Positions 46,463 through 54,158 of a DNA stretch of 64,000 bases are shown here, in pieces. A program made the position numbers and the translations under genes. This DNA comes from Microbacterium schleiferi (lineage in GTDB: Bacteria > Actinomycetota > Actinomycetes > Actinomycetales > Microbacteriaceae): positions 181,410-245,409 of the forward strand of contig NZ_JAJGNI010000005.1 in the NCBI RefSeq assembly GCF_020781975.1, read 5' to 3'. The notes beneath the pieces were generated by a model, which made no database searches, was not told the DNA's origin, and saw only the letters and a list, made by a program, of their open reading frames with translations. Position 1 is the stretch's first letter, and every line of letters starts with the position of its first letter.

Positions 46463-46474
46463 TATTCTTGCATC
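46463..46474 (+). promoter_or_regulatory. Leaderless-type promoter of arsR
   Basis: TATTCT at 46463-46468 is 6 nt before the GTG at 46475. Confidence 0.5.
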
Positions 46475-47089
46475 GTGAATGAGTCGGAGGAGATGCCGGG
46501 CGATCAGCCGCCGAGGATCGGCGAGGCGCGCGAACTGGACGTTGGCGCACTGCGCGCCCTCGCCCACCCGCTTCGCGTGGAGATTTACGACATCCTGAGT
46601 CAGTTCGGTCCTCAGACGGCGAGTTCGCTGGCGGAGCAGCTGGGGGAGTCGTCGGGCGCCACGAGCTATCACCTGCGCGCCCTCGCCAAGCACGATCTCA
46701 TTCGAGAGGTTCCGGATCGCGGGACGGGGCGCGAGCGTTGGTGGGAACGTCCCAAGGGAGCCGTCTCGATGACCAGTCCGACGGCCGTCAAGAGTCCCGC
46801 GGGCCGCGCCGCCAGCCAGGTCGTCATCAGCGAGTTCTATCGACGCCGGAACCGGCAGCTCGAGGATTTCATCTCGCGTCAGATTCGAAAGGATCCCGAC
46901 GAGTGGACAGCGATGCTCAGCACCGCCACCGTTCGGCTGACCGATGGCCAGTTCGAAGAACTCGTTCGCGAGGTTGAGACCGTCATCGACTCCTACGTCG
47001 CTCGCTATCGCGACCAGCAGGGCGAGGGAGTGCGACCCTTCACCATCCGAACCGATGTGTTCCCCCTGACAGACCCGGAGGAGTCATGA
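46475..47089 (+). CDS. ArsR-family winged-helix regulator
   Basis: A 204-residue regulator with an N-terminal ArsR-type HTH (ALAHPLRVEIYDILS, SSLAEQLGESSGATSYHLRALAKHDLIREV) and a longer C-terminal helical domain, like HTH_20 proteins rather than classic metal sensors; no CxC metal motif is seen. It starts a three-gene operon with overlapping starts (small ORF, MFS exporter), which it probably represses via the TTTGCAA sites. GTG start set by TATTCT. Confidence 0.86.
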   Translation: MNESEEMPGDQPPRIGEARELDVGALRALAHPLRVEIYDILSQFGPQTASSLAEQLGESSGATSYHLRALAKHDLIREVPDRGTGRERWWERPKGAVSMTSPTAVKSPAGRAASQVVISEFYRRRNRQLEDFISRQIRKDPDEWTAMLSTATVRLTDGQFEELVREVETVIDSYVARYRDQQGEGVRPFTIRTDVFPLTDPEES

Positions 47090-47310
47090 GCGTGATCAGC
47101 ACAGTGGCCCCCAGTCGATGCGAGCAGCCGCAGCCGAGTGCGCTCGAGCGGGCGGCGCTGGCCATCTTGCGAGCGCTGGAACGGGATATTGAAGCGCGGG
47201 TTCGGAGGCGTGCATCGACACGTCGGATCCGGCACGCAGCGGAACGCGGGTACGCTGACGGGCGCGCTGATGCCCGCGCCGGCGCCCATCTCGGCATCCT
47301 GCCACGATGA
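47086..47310 (+). CDS. Small hypothetical protein (74 residues)
   Basis: Overlaps arsR (ATGA) and the MFS gene (4 bases), so it is embedded in the operon. Arg/Ala-rich and helical ([26 protein letters not shown]), with a C-terminal GRADARAG stretch; no known domain. Similar basic 70-80-residue proteins accompany ArsR-MFS operons; role unknown. Confidence 0.6.
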   Translation: MSVISTVAPSRCEQPQPSALERAALAILRALERDIEARVRRRASTRRIRHAAERGYADGRADARAGAHLGILPR

Positions 47311-48602
47311 CCCTCGCTCCGAGCTCCGTCCAGGGTCGGGTTCCGCTCGGCAGGGACTTCGGGAAGCTCTGGACCGCTGCAGCATTCAGTAACCTCGCGG
47401 ATGGCGTGGGCCGTACGGCGGTCCCTCTCATCGCGACGACGCTGACGCGGGACCCGGTAGCCATTGCCGCTGTGGGAGCGCTGGCGTTCGTTCCCTGGCT
47501 GTTCTTCGGGCTTCCAGCAGGCATGATCGTCGACCGGTTCGACCGACGCCGGGTCATGGCCTCGGCGAACGTGCTTCGTGGCGGCGTCGCGGTCGCCCTG
47601 GCTGCTCTGACGGCAACCGGTCACCTGGAGCTGTGGCACCTGCTCGTTGCGACTGTGGTGTTCGGCATCGGAGAGACCCTCTTCGACAACGCGAACAATG
47701 CGGTGATCCCGTCGCTGGTCGGCAAGGCAGGGCTCGACCGGGCCAACAGCCGGATTCAGGCAGCCCAGATCACGATCGACAGCTTCGTCGCGCAGCCCAT
47801 TGCGGGAGTCCTCTTCGCGATCTCGCTCGTGCTCCCGCTCTGGGTCGGATCGGCGGGCTATCTGATCCCCATCGTTCTAGCGCTCATGCTGCCGATCTCC
47901 GCTGCCAGTGCCCTGCGTAGGGCCGCCCCGGATGCCGCATTTGCAAGCGACGAGGTGGCGGTTCCCGGTGAGAGGCTCCCGGCATCTGCCGCTGCGCGGG
48001 TCTCGACCAAGGATGCTGCGCTGTACCTGTGGCGCCATCGCTATCTCCGTGCGCTCGTGGTCTTTACCTCGATCCTCGGTGGCGCCTTCTCGTTCGCGCA
48101 GGCGCCGACGATTCTCTACTTCCTCGAGACGCAGGGCGTGGCTCCTGCGGCGATCGGTTTCGTCACGGCGGGAATCGGAGCCGGCGCGCTGCTGGGCTCA
48201 CTCGTCGCGCCGGCGCTCGTGCGTCGCTCCGGCCGCGGCGCCGTCATGCTGGGCGCCAATCTGGCTGCCGGCGTCTGCCTGGCTGCGGTGGGAGTGGCCC
48301 CCGAACTCGTCAGCGCGATCGTCGCCTACGCAGGAATGGCGTTCGCAGTGTCGCTCTGGAACGTCCCGTGGGGAGCGCTGCGGCAGATGATCATCCCGGG
48401 CGACATCTTCGGCCGGGTCCTCGGGATCATCCGGAGCCTCACCTGGGGGCTCTTCCCCATCGCCACGATGCTCGGGGGCCTGGTCGCACGTGTCGACCTT
48501 CGGCTTCCGTACGTCATCGCGGCAGCCGTGACGATCATCGCCGCACTCGCCGCCGCGCGGCTTCTTCTGGCAGCGAGCCGGGTGTCACCGAACGAGGAGT
48601 GA
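47307..48602 (+). CDS. MFS transporter (EntS/MFS_3-like exporter)
   Basis: A 431-residue permease with twelve predicted membrane segments and the MFS loop [13 protein letters not shown] between helices 2 and 3. The N-terminal [21 protein letters not shown] style pattern and overall look match the MFS_3 exporter group. Presence of an ArsR regulator in the same operon suggests inducible efflux of a toxic compound, substrate unknown. Confidence 0.88.
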   Translation: MTLAPSSVQGRVPLGRDFGKLWTAAAFSNLADGVGRTAVPLIATTLTRDPVAIAAVGALAFVPWLFFGLPAGMIVDRFDRRRVMASANVLRGGVAVALAALTATGHLELWHLLVATVVFGIGETLFDNANNAVIPSLVGKAGLDRANSRIQAAQITIDSFVAQPIAGVLFAISLVLPLWVGSAGYLIPIVLALMLPISAASALRRAAPDAAFASDEVAVPGERLPASAAARVSTKDAALYLWRHRYLRALVVFTSILGGAFSFAQAPTILYFLETQGVAPAAIGFVTAGIGAGALLGSLVAPALVRRSGRGAVMLGANLAAGVCLAAVGVAPELVSAIVAYAGMAFAVSLWNVPWGALRQMIIPGDIFGRVLGIIRSLTWGLFPIATMLGGLVARVDLRLPYVIAAAVTIIAALAAARLLLAASRVSPNEE

Positions 48603-48610
48603 TCGCAGGT

Positions 48611-48862
48611 TCACGCGAACTCGTCGTCGGGGTCGTGGTGCACGACCGCCTCGCCGTCGTCGTCGAGAGTCACGATCACGCCGGTGTCCAGTTCCGCGAT
48701 CGGCCGACCCTCGAGCCAAGTGAGCGTCCAGCGCGGTGTCGGCTCCTGAGCGAGCTGTCCGGCAGAGATCAGGTCCTCGACCGCGGCGATCTGCGCGCGA
48801 AGCGCGTCGGGCACGGCGGCCGGCGGTGTCGCCCCGAGGGGCCAGCGGGTTCCGAGCTGCAT
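48611..48862 (-). CDS. Small hypothetical protein (83 residues)
   Basis: Soluble and acidic at the C-terminus (VTLDDDGEAVVHHDPDDEFA). The core RWTLTWLEGRPIAELD has strand-rich character. Its ATG is 1 base after the valS stop, so it is co-transcribed with valS; homologues in this position are typical of Microbacteriaceae. No domain recognised. Confidence 0.65.
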   Translation of the reverse strand: MQLGTRWPLGATPPAAVPDALRAQIAAVEDLISAGQLAQEPTPRWTLTWLEGRPIAELDTGVIVTLDDDGEAVVHHDPDDEFA

Positions 48863-48863
48863 G

Positions 48864-51431
48864 TCAGACCTCTCCGAGTTCGATGGATGCCACGGTCGTG
48901 CTGTCGGCATCCGTGTACGTGATCGTGTCGATGCGTCCCACGGCCTTCAGGTCGCCCTCGGCGGTGCGCAGACGCTCCACTGTCGCGGCAGGTGCACCGA
49001 TCGTGATCGAGGCCACCGGCGTCTTCTGCGAGGCCTTTGCCTCCGTCTTGGCGCGACGGATGCCGATGAGCGCCTCACCGACCGCGGTCAGTACCGCGGG
49101 GTCCCCGTCGATGCCGAGCGGCTCGGGCCACGACGCCGTGTGAATCGACCCCTCCTCGAACCACGACCAGGCTTCCTCGGTCGCGAACGAGATGACGGGC
49201 GCGAGCAGACGCAGCTGCGTCGACAGCGCGATGCGTAGCGCCAGAGCGGCGGATGCCTGCCCGACATCGCTCTGGTCGTAGGCGCGTTCCTTCACCAGCT
49301 CGAGATAGTCGTCGCAGAAGGTCCAGAAGAACGACTCGGTTATCTCCAGTGCACGGGCGTGGTCGTACGCGTCGAGTGCTGCGGTGGCGTCGCGCACGAC
49401 GCCGTCCAGGGTCGCGAGCATCGAGGCATCCAGCGCGTGAGTGATGCGGGCGCCTTCGGTGACGGGGAACGAGAGCACGAACTTCGCCGCGTTCAGGATC
49501 TTGATCGCCAGGCGCCTGCCGATCTTGATCTGGGTCGGGTTCTGCGGGTCGAACGCGGCATCCGTGCCCAGACGGCTGGATGCTGCCCAGTAGCGCACGG
49601 CATCCGAACCGTGCTGCTGCAGGATGTCGGCGGGGGTGACAACGTTGCCCTTGGACTTGGACATCTTCTTGCGGTCAGGGTCGACGATGAATCCCGAGAT
49701 CGCGGCATCAGTCCACGGCGCTCGCCCGTCCTCGAGCGCGCTGCGAAGCATCGTCGAGAACAGCCACGTCCGGATGATGTCCTGTCCCTGGGGACGCAGG
49801 TCGAACGGTGCGACAAGATCCCAGAGCTCGGGATCGCGCTCCCAGCCGCCGGCGAGTTGGGGAGTCAGGGACGAGGTCGCCCAGGTGTCGAAGATGTCAC
49901 GCTCGCCGTCGAAGCCGCCCGGGACTCCCCGCTGGTCCGCGGTGTAGCCGGGCGGCACGTCGGTGGTGGGGTCGATGGGAAGTTGGTCGTGAGGAGGGAG
50001 CAGGACGCGGTCGTAGTCGCGCTCACCGTTCTCATCGAGGGCGTACCAGACCGGGATCGGCACGCCGAAGAATCGTTGGCGTGAGACGAGCCAGTCGCCG
50101 GTGAGGCCGCCGACCCAGTTCTCGTAGCGCACGCGCATGAAGTCCGGATGCCACGCCACGTCGCGGCCGAGTTCGAGGAGCTTTTCACGCAGCGCCTCGT
50201 CGCGGGCTCCGTTGCGGATATACCACTGACGCGTCGAGACGATCTCGAGGGGGCGGTCGCCCTTCTCGAAGAACTTCACGGGGTGGGTGAACGGCTTCGG
50301 GTCGCCGATCAACTCGCCTGACTCCTGCAGGAGTTCCACGATGCGCTTCTTGGCGCTGAAAACGGTCTTGCCGGCAAGCTCCGCATAGGCGGCACGCGCG
50401 GCGTCCGTCGTGATGACCTCGGGAGCCTCGGCGATGATGCGGCCGTCCTTGCCGATGATCGTGCGGTTGGGGAGGTCGAGCTCGCGCCACCAGATGATGT
50501 CGGTGACGTCGCCGAACGTACAGATCATCGCGATACCCGAGCCTTTGTCGGGCTGCGCGAGCGGGTGCGGCAGCACTGGCACCTCGACATCGAACAGCGG
50601 CGTGCGCACGGTCGTGCCGAATGCGGGCTGGTAGCGCTCGTCATCGGGGTGGGCGACCAGCGCGACACACGCGGCCAGCAGTTCGGGGCGCGTGGTTTCG
50701 ATGTGGATGTCGCCGCTGCCGTCGCTCTTGTGGAAAGCGAGGCGGTGGTAGGCGGCTGGCTGCTCGCGGTCTTCGAGTTCTGCCTGCGCGATCGCGGAGC
50801 GGAAGTCGATGTCCCACAGGGTCGGCGCGAGCGACTGGTAGGCCTCGCCACGTTCGAGGTTGCGCAGGAACGCGAGCTGGCTCGTGCGCATCGTCTCGTC
50901 CGAGATCGTGCGGTAGGTCTGGGTCCAGTCGACGGACAGCCCCAGCATCCGCCAGAGATCTTCGAAGTGCTTTTCGTCTTCGACAGTGAGCTTTTCGCAC
51001 AGTTCGATGAAGTTGCGGCGGCTGATCGGCACCTGGTCGGCTGCCTTGCTGCTCTTGTTGTCACCGCCCTCGTAGGGGGGAGCGAAGTCGGCGTCATACG
51101 GCAGCGAGGGATCGCAGCGGACGCCGTAGTAGTTCTGCACGCGGCGTTCGGTCGGAAGCCCGTTGTCGTCCCACCCCATCGGATAGAAGACGGTCTTGCC
51201 CCGCATCCGTTCGAAACGCACCTTCACGTCGGTGTGGGTGTAGCTGAACACGTGACCGATGTGAAGCGACCCGGATGCCGTGGGCGGGGGAGTGTCGACG
51301 GAGTAGACCCCGCCGCGTCCGACCTCGGCGGCGGCGCCGCGGTTGAACCGGTAGGTTCCGGCATCCGTCCAGGCGGCATCCCACTTCTGCTCGAGACCTT
51401 CGAGGGCGGGCTTGTCGGGTATGGCGGCCAT
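48864..51431 (-). CDS. valS: Valine--tRNA ligase, archaeal/rickettsial-type
   Basis: A class I synthetase of 855 residues. HIGH motif at 57-60 (SGSLHIGHVF), KMSKS near residue 586 (KKMSKSKGN), a CP1 editing domain and an anticodon-binding domain are present. Unlike standard bacterial ValS, the nucleotide site reads GWDDNGLPTER rather than GTDHAGIATQ, and no C-terminal coiled coil is present; this matches the archaeal-like group known from Rickettsia and some actinobacteria. The ATG 51431 has AGGAGA upstream. Confidence 0.95.
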   Translation of the reverse strand: MAAIPDKPALEGLEQKWDAAWTDAGTYRFNRGAAAEVGRGGVYSVDTPPPTASGSLHIGHVFSYTHTDVKVRFERMRGKTVFYPMGWDDNGLPTERRVQNYYGVRCDPSLPYDADFAPPYEGGDNKSSKAADQVPISRRNFIELCEKLTVEDEKHFEDLWRMLGLSVDWTQTYRTISDETMRTSQLAFLRNLERGEAYQSLAPTLWDIDFRSAIAQAELEDREQPAAYHRLAFHKSDGSGDIHIETTRPELLAACVALVAHPDDERYQPAFGTTVRTPLFDVEVPVLPHPLAQPDKGSGIAMICTFGDVTDIIWWRELDLPNRTIIGKDGRIIAEAPEVITTDAARAAYAELAGKTVFSAKKRIVELLQESGELIGDPKPFTHPVKFFEKGDRPLEIVSTRQWYIRNGARDEALREKLLELGRDVAWHPDFMRVRYENWVGGLTGDWLVSRQRFFGVPIPVWYALDENGERDYDRVLLPPHDQLPIDPTTDVPPGYTADQRGVPGGFDGERDIFDTWATSSLTPQLAGGWERDPELWDLVAPFDLRPQGQDIIRTWLFSTMLRSALEDGRAPWTDAAISGFIVDPDRKKMSKSKGNVVTPADILQQHGSDAVRYWAASSRLGTDAAFDPQNPTQIKIGRRLAIKILNAAKFVLSFPVTEGARITHALDASMLATLDGVVRDATAALDAYDHARALEITESFFWTFCDDYLELVKERAYDQSDVGQASAALALRIALSTQLRLLAPVISFATEEAWSWFEEGSIHTASWPEPLGIDGDPAVLTAVGEALIGIRRAKTEAKASQKTPVASITIGAPAATVERLRTAEGDLKAVGRIDTITYTDADSTTVASIELGEV

Positions 51432-51493
51432 GGGTCTCCTAGCGCGATATGTGCGGCACCGTGTGTGCGTGCCTGAGTGTGGGATACGCCTCG

Positions 51494-51499
51494 ATTCTA
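51494..51499 (-). promoter_or_regulatory. valS promoter -10 box
   Basis: TAGAAT on the minus strand gives a leader of roughly 55 nt that contains AGGAGA before the ATG; no T-box is visible here. Confidence 0.45.
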
Positions 51500-51750
51500 C
51501 CGGCCCGATCTCATGCCCTCGCGGCCGTACGCGGCCCGCGGCACCCGCCGGGCACGCCGACACATCCGGGAGGTCATGATCATTCCGGAGGGTCGATGGC
51601 TGAGTCTCCTCCTCCCGACTGTCCAACGCCTCCCCGACTGTCCACGGAAACGCCACCGTCGGCTCCTCCCTACAGCGCTGGCCGGGCGCAATCTCCACGG
51701 ATGCTGCCACTCGAAGCCTCCGCCCCGGCACCGTGCGATGGGCTGGCGAG
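51500..51750. other. Intergenic region upstream of the DUF559 gene
   Basis: No open reading frame looks coding. It contains two exact copies of CCCGACTGTCC (51614-51624 and 51633-51643) and several GGGAGG/CCTCCC elements. Similar elements reappear after the DUF559 gene. Confidence 0.5.
51614..51643. repeat. Direct repeat CCCGACTGTCC (two copies)
   Basis: Exact 11-base copies spaced 19 bases start to start, each preceded by a CCTCC run, about 110 bases before the DUF559 start. Confidence 0.6.
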
Positions 51751-52578
51751 ATGGATCTCAGCGCGTTCGTCGCGACTCACGGGGGTGTCATACCGTCGTC
51801 GTGGCTCAGAGCTCGGCGCGTCTCGTCGCGACGCCTCACTGATGCCCTCCGCTCGGGCGTTCTCATCCGGCCGCGGCGAGGGTGGGTTGCCGTGCCGACC
51901 GCCGATCCCGAGCTCATCCGTGCCGCGGGGGAGGGCGTGGTAATCACCTGCATCTCGCTCGCGCGCCGCCGCGGGCTCTGGGTTCTCAAAGAGCCGGAGT
52001 GGCATGTTGCCGCTCCATCCCACGCCGGTCATGTGGGGCTGCCCGGCGCGGTAACGCACTGGCGGACGCCACTCGTGCCTCGACCACCCGGCTCCTTGGA
52101 AGATGAGATCGAGAACATGCTGGTTCAGGTCGCCCTGTGCCAACCGGATGACGCGGCGCTGGCCATCTGGGAATCTGCGCTGCGCACGGGGCGAGCAGAC
52201 ATTGATCGGCTGCGAAACCTCCCACTCCCAGAGCCGGCCTCTCGACTTCTCGATCAGGTAACGCCCTGGTCGGATTCAGGGCTCGAGACGATCGCCGTCG
52301 TGCGGTTGAGGTGGCTCGGGCTGCCACTGCGTCCGCAGATCTGGATCGCCGGCCACCGTGTCGATCTGCTCATCGGCGACAGGCTCGTTCTCCAGATCGA
52401 TGGCGGGTCCCATGTTGGCGCACAACGGGACAGTGACAATCGGCACGACGCCGAACTGCGTCTGCGTGGCTATCACGTCATCCGGGTGGGTTACCGGCAG
52501 GTCGTCGACAACTGGCCGGAGGTACAGGCGCTTGTCATGGCTGCCGTCGCGGCAGGCCTCCACCGTCGTCCGCGCTAG
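51751..52578 (+). CDS. DUF559 endonuclease-like protein
   Basis: A 275-residue protein. The N-terminal part (LRSGVLIRPRRGWVAV) resembles the AbiEi-like winged helix that often precedes DUF559 in actinobacteria; the C-terminal part has the Vsr-like PD-(D/E)XK nuclease pattern: VDLLIGDRLVLQIDGGSH, NRHDAELRLRGYHVIRV. It is widespread in Micrococcales and often outside any clear operon; function unknown, with toxin-antitoxin or repair roles suggested only by fold. The ATG at 51751 is chosen; an upstream ATG at 51733 is possible. Flanked by CCTCCC-type repeats. Confidence 0.75.
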   Translation: MDLSAFVATHGGVIPSSWLRARRVSSRRLTDALRSGVLIRPRRGWVAVPTADPELIRAAGEGVVITCISLARRRGLWVLKEPEWHVAAPSHAGHVGLPGAVTHWRTPLVPRPPGSLEDEIENMLVQVALCQPDDAALAIWESALRTGRADIDRLRNLPLPEPASRLLDQVTPWSDSGLETIAVVRLRWLGLPLRPQIWIAGHRVDLLIGDRLVLQIDGGSHVGAQRDSDNRHDAELRLRGYHVIRVGYRQVVDNWPEVQALVMAAVAAGLHRRPR

Positions 52579-52613
52579 GCATCCGGCTGGTTAGGGCTGT
52601 CGCAAACCGGGTT

Positions 52614-52673
52614 CACTCGGGAGGCGATGCGCGATCGGGAGGGCCCAAGTGGCGTACCTGGTCCTCCCGAGTG
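52614..52673. repeat. Inverted repeat CACTCGGGAGG after the DUF559 gene
   Basis: CACTCGGGAGG (52614-52624) and CCTCCCGAGTG (52663-52673) are perfect 11-base arms with a 38-base loop that contains another GGGAGG. Could be the terminator of the DUF559 gene or a mobile/REP-like repeat. Confidence 0.55.
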
Positions 52674-52699
52674 GTCACGTCCTCCCCAATGAGTGACCG

Positions 52700-53266
52700 T
52701 CAGGGCGACGGATGCCGAGAGCGCCAGGCCGCGCGCGAGACCGCGAAAGCCAGGTGCGGCATGTCGATGTCGCGGTAGTGCTTGACGAAACGCTCGCGGA
52801 CCGTCATCCCGAGCCGGATCGCGACGTTCATCGACGCGAGGTTCGTATCGCGCACTATCGCGTAGATCTCCGGCACAACGACGTTCGCGAAGCCCCAATC
52901 CAGGCACGCGGACGCAGCCTCCGTGGCATATCCGAGACCCCACCGCTGCCGCAGGAGGTGATATCCGACCTCGACGACCTCTGCCGTTGCAGTGCGCTGA
53001 ACGGTGAGACCGCAGTCCCCGATGACCTCGTCGGTCTCCGCATCCGTCACGGCCCACAGCCCGAACCCGTCGTCGCGATAGCGGCGGAGTTGGCCCTCGA
53101 TCCATGTGGCCGTCTCCGCCGGAGAGAAACCATGCTCGTACGCGCTCATCGCGACCTCGTCGCCGAGCACACGATGCAACGCCGAATGATCCTGCGGCGT
53201 GAGCTCTCGCAACCCGAGCCGAGCCGTCTGTATGCCCGAGAAGGCAGTCGCCGGCTGGGGAATCAC
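52700..53266 (-). CDS. GNAT N-acetyltransferase (RimJ/RimL-like)
   Basis: A 188-residue acetyl-CoA-dependent transferase. Typical parts: LGLRELTPQDHSALHRVLGD start, the GFGLWAV strand, and the acetyl-CoA loop QRWGLGYATEA, then GMTVRERFVKHYRDIDMP. Substrate unknown. It overlaps the pentapeptide gene by 4 bases. Confidence 0.85.
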   Translation of the reverse strand: MIPQPATAFSGIQTARLGLRELTPQDHSALHRVLGDEVAMSAYEHGFSPAETATWIEGQLRRYRDDGFGLWAVTDAETDEVIGDCGLTVQRTATAEVVEVGYHLLRQRWGLGYATEAASACLDWGFANVVVPEIYAIVRDTNLASMNVAIRLGMTVRERFVKHYRDIDMPHLAFAVSRAAWRSRHPSP

Positions 53267-53925
53267 TCGAGGACCCGGATGCCGAGAGCCATGGCCAGGG
53301 GCGTCGAGTGCTGCTCGACCTGCCGCGTCGTGAGCGTCGCGCCGCTCAGTCCTGCCGGACTGGTGAACGACAGCGCCTCGAGCCCTCGGAGGTCGAGGTG
53401 CTGCGAACGCAAGCCCCGCGAGTCGACCTCATCGGCGTGACATCCCTCGAAGGTGACGCGGGTGAGCGCTGCCTCAGGGAGGTCCAGAGAACCGAACCGG
53501 CAGTCCACGAATCGAACATCGGTCACGGTAGACATGCTGAGGTTCGCGTAGTCGATGCGCATTCCACGGAACTCGACGCCGTCGAGCTCGGCGCCGCTGA
53601 GTTCGAGAGTCGCGAGTCGCCCTCCGTTGATCGTCACGGTGCGCCAGGCGCTGTTGGGTGCGATCAGCCGCGTCGCACGGATGCCACTGATGAGAACATC
53701 ACGCACCGAGGCGCCGGCGAGAGTCAGGGAGTCGAGGTCGACATCCGGAATCTCACACTCCGCGATTCTCGCGAACGAGCCGTCTACCTCGCCGCGAAGC
53801 GCACCCACACGCACGCCGAGAAGGTCATCGTGACGATCGATCGCCGCAACCGATTCGAGACTCGCCGGAAGGTCGGGGCTGCTGACGCGCGGAGCCAGCG
53901 GTTCATCGGATCGAGAGCGAGGCAC
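53263..53925 (-). CDS. Pentapeptide-repeat-like protein
   Basis: A 220-residue protein containing tandem five-residue units around LDGVEFRGMRIDYANLSM and VRFVDCRFGSLDLPEAAL, giving a right-handed quadrilateral beta-helix. Some such proteins mimic DNA and protect gyrase, but no specific role can be given. GTG start fixed by TAGGGT 6 nt upstream. Confidence 0.75.
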   Translation of the reverse strand: MPRSRSDEPLAPRVSSPDLPASLESVAAIDRHDDLLGVRVGALRGEVDGSFARIAECEIPDVDLDSLTLAGASVRDVLISGIRATRLIAPNSAWRTVTINGGRLATLELSGAELDGVEFRGMRIDYANLSMSTVTDVRFVDCRFGSLDLPEAALTRVTFEGCHADEVDSRGLRSQHLDLRGLEALSFTSPAGLSGATLTTRQVEQHSTPLAMALGIRVLE

Positions 53926-53937
53926 GCATCCACCCTA
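53926..53937 (-). promoter_or_regulatory. Leaderless-type promoter of the pentapeptide gene
   Basis: On the minus strand TAGGGT (53937-53932), GGATGC, GTG: 6-nt spacer. It is back to back with the ileS T-box promoter. Confidence 0.55.
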
Positions 53938-53945
53938 GGCGCCGC

Positions 53946-53951
53946 TAGAAT
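53946..53951 (+). promoter_or_regulatory. ileS promoter -10 box
   Basis: TAGAAT gives a transcript starting near 53957, just ahead of the T-box stem I. Confidence 0.5.
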
Positions 53952-53956
53952 CGAGC

Positions 53957-54158
53957 AATCAGCACCGATCCGGCCATCACCGGGGAGCTCTCGGAAGAAC
54001 GGTCCCGCGAGGGGCTCAGTAGAACCGAGCGGGTCAGGCCCGTCACAGCCGCAGTGAGAGGGGCTGGACCGGACGCAGACCGGACCGGCACGCAGGGTGG
54101 TACCGCGGCTCGCGAGAGTCGTCCCGGCAGATGATGTCCGTGACCCCTGCGAGATGAC
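53957..54158 (+). ncRNA. T-box riboswitch controlling ileS
   Basis: A roughly 200-nt leader with the hallmark T-box sequence AGGGTGGTACCGCGG at 54094-54108, where the TGGT bulge pairs with the NCCA end of uncharged tRNA-Ile. A candidate isoleucine specifier ATC is at 53976-53978 in the short stem I. In actinobacteria ileS T-boxes act on translation: the region after the T-box (54110-54155) can sequester the ribosome-binding site. No rho-independent terminator is present, in agreement. Confidence 0.9.

Noticed and set aside
51432..51731. Long N-terminal extension of valS
   Set aside because: The family N-terminus begins at 51431, preceded by AGGAGA; the extension has no similarity and crosses the promoter.
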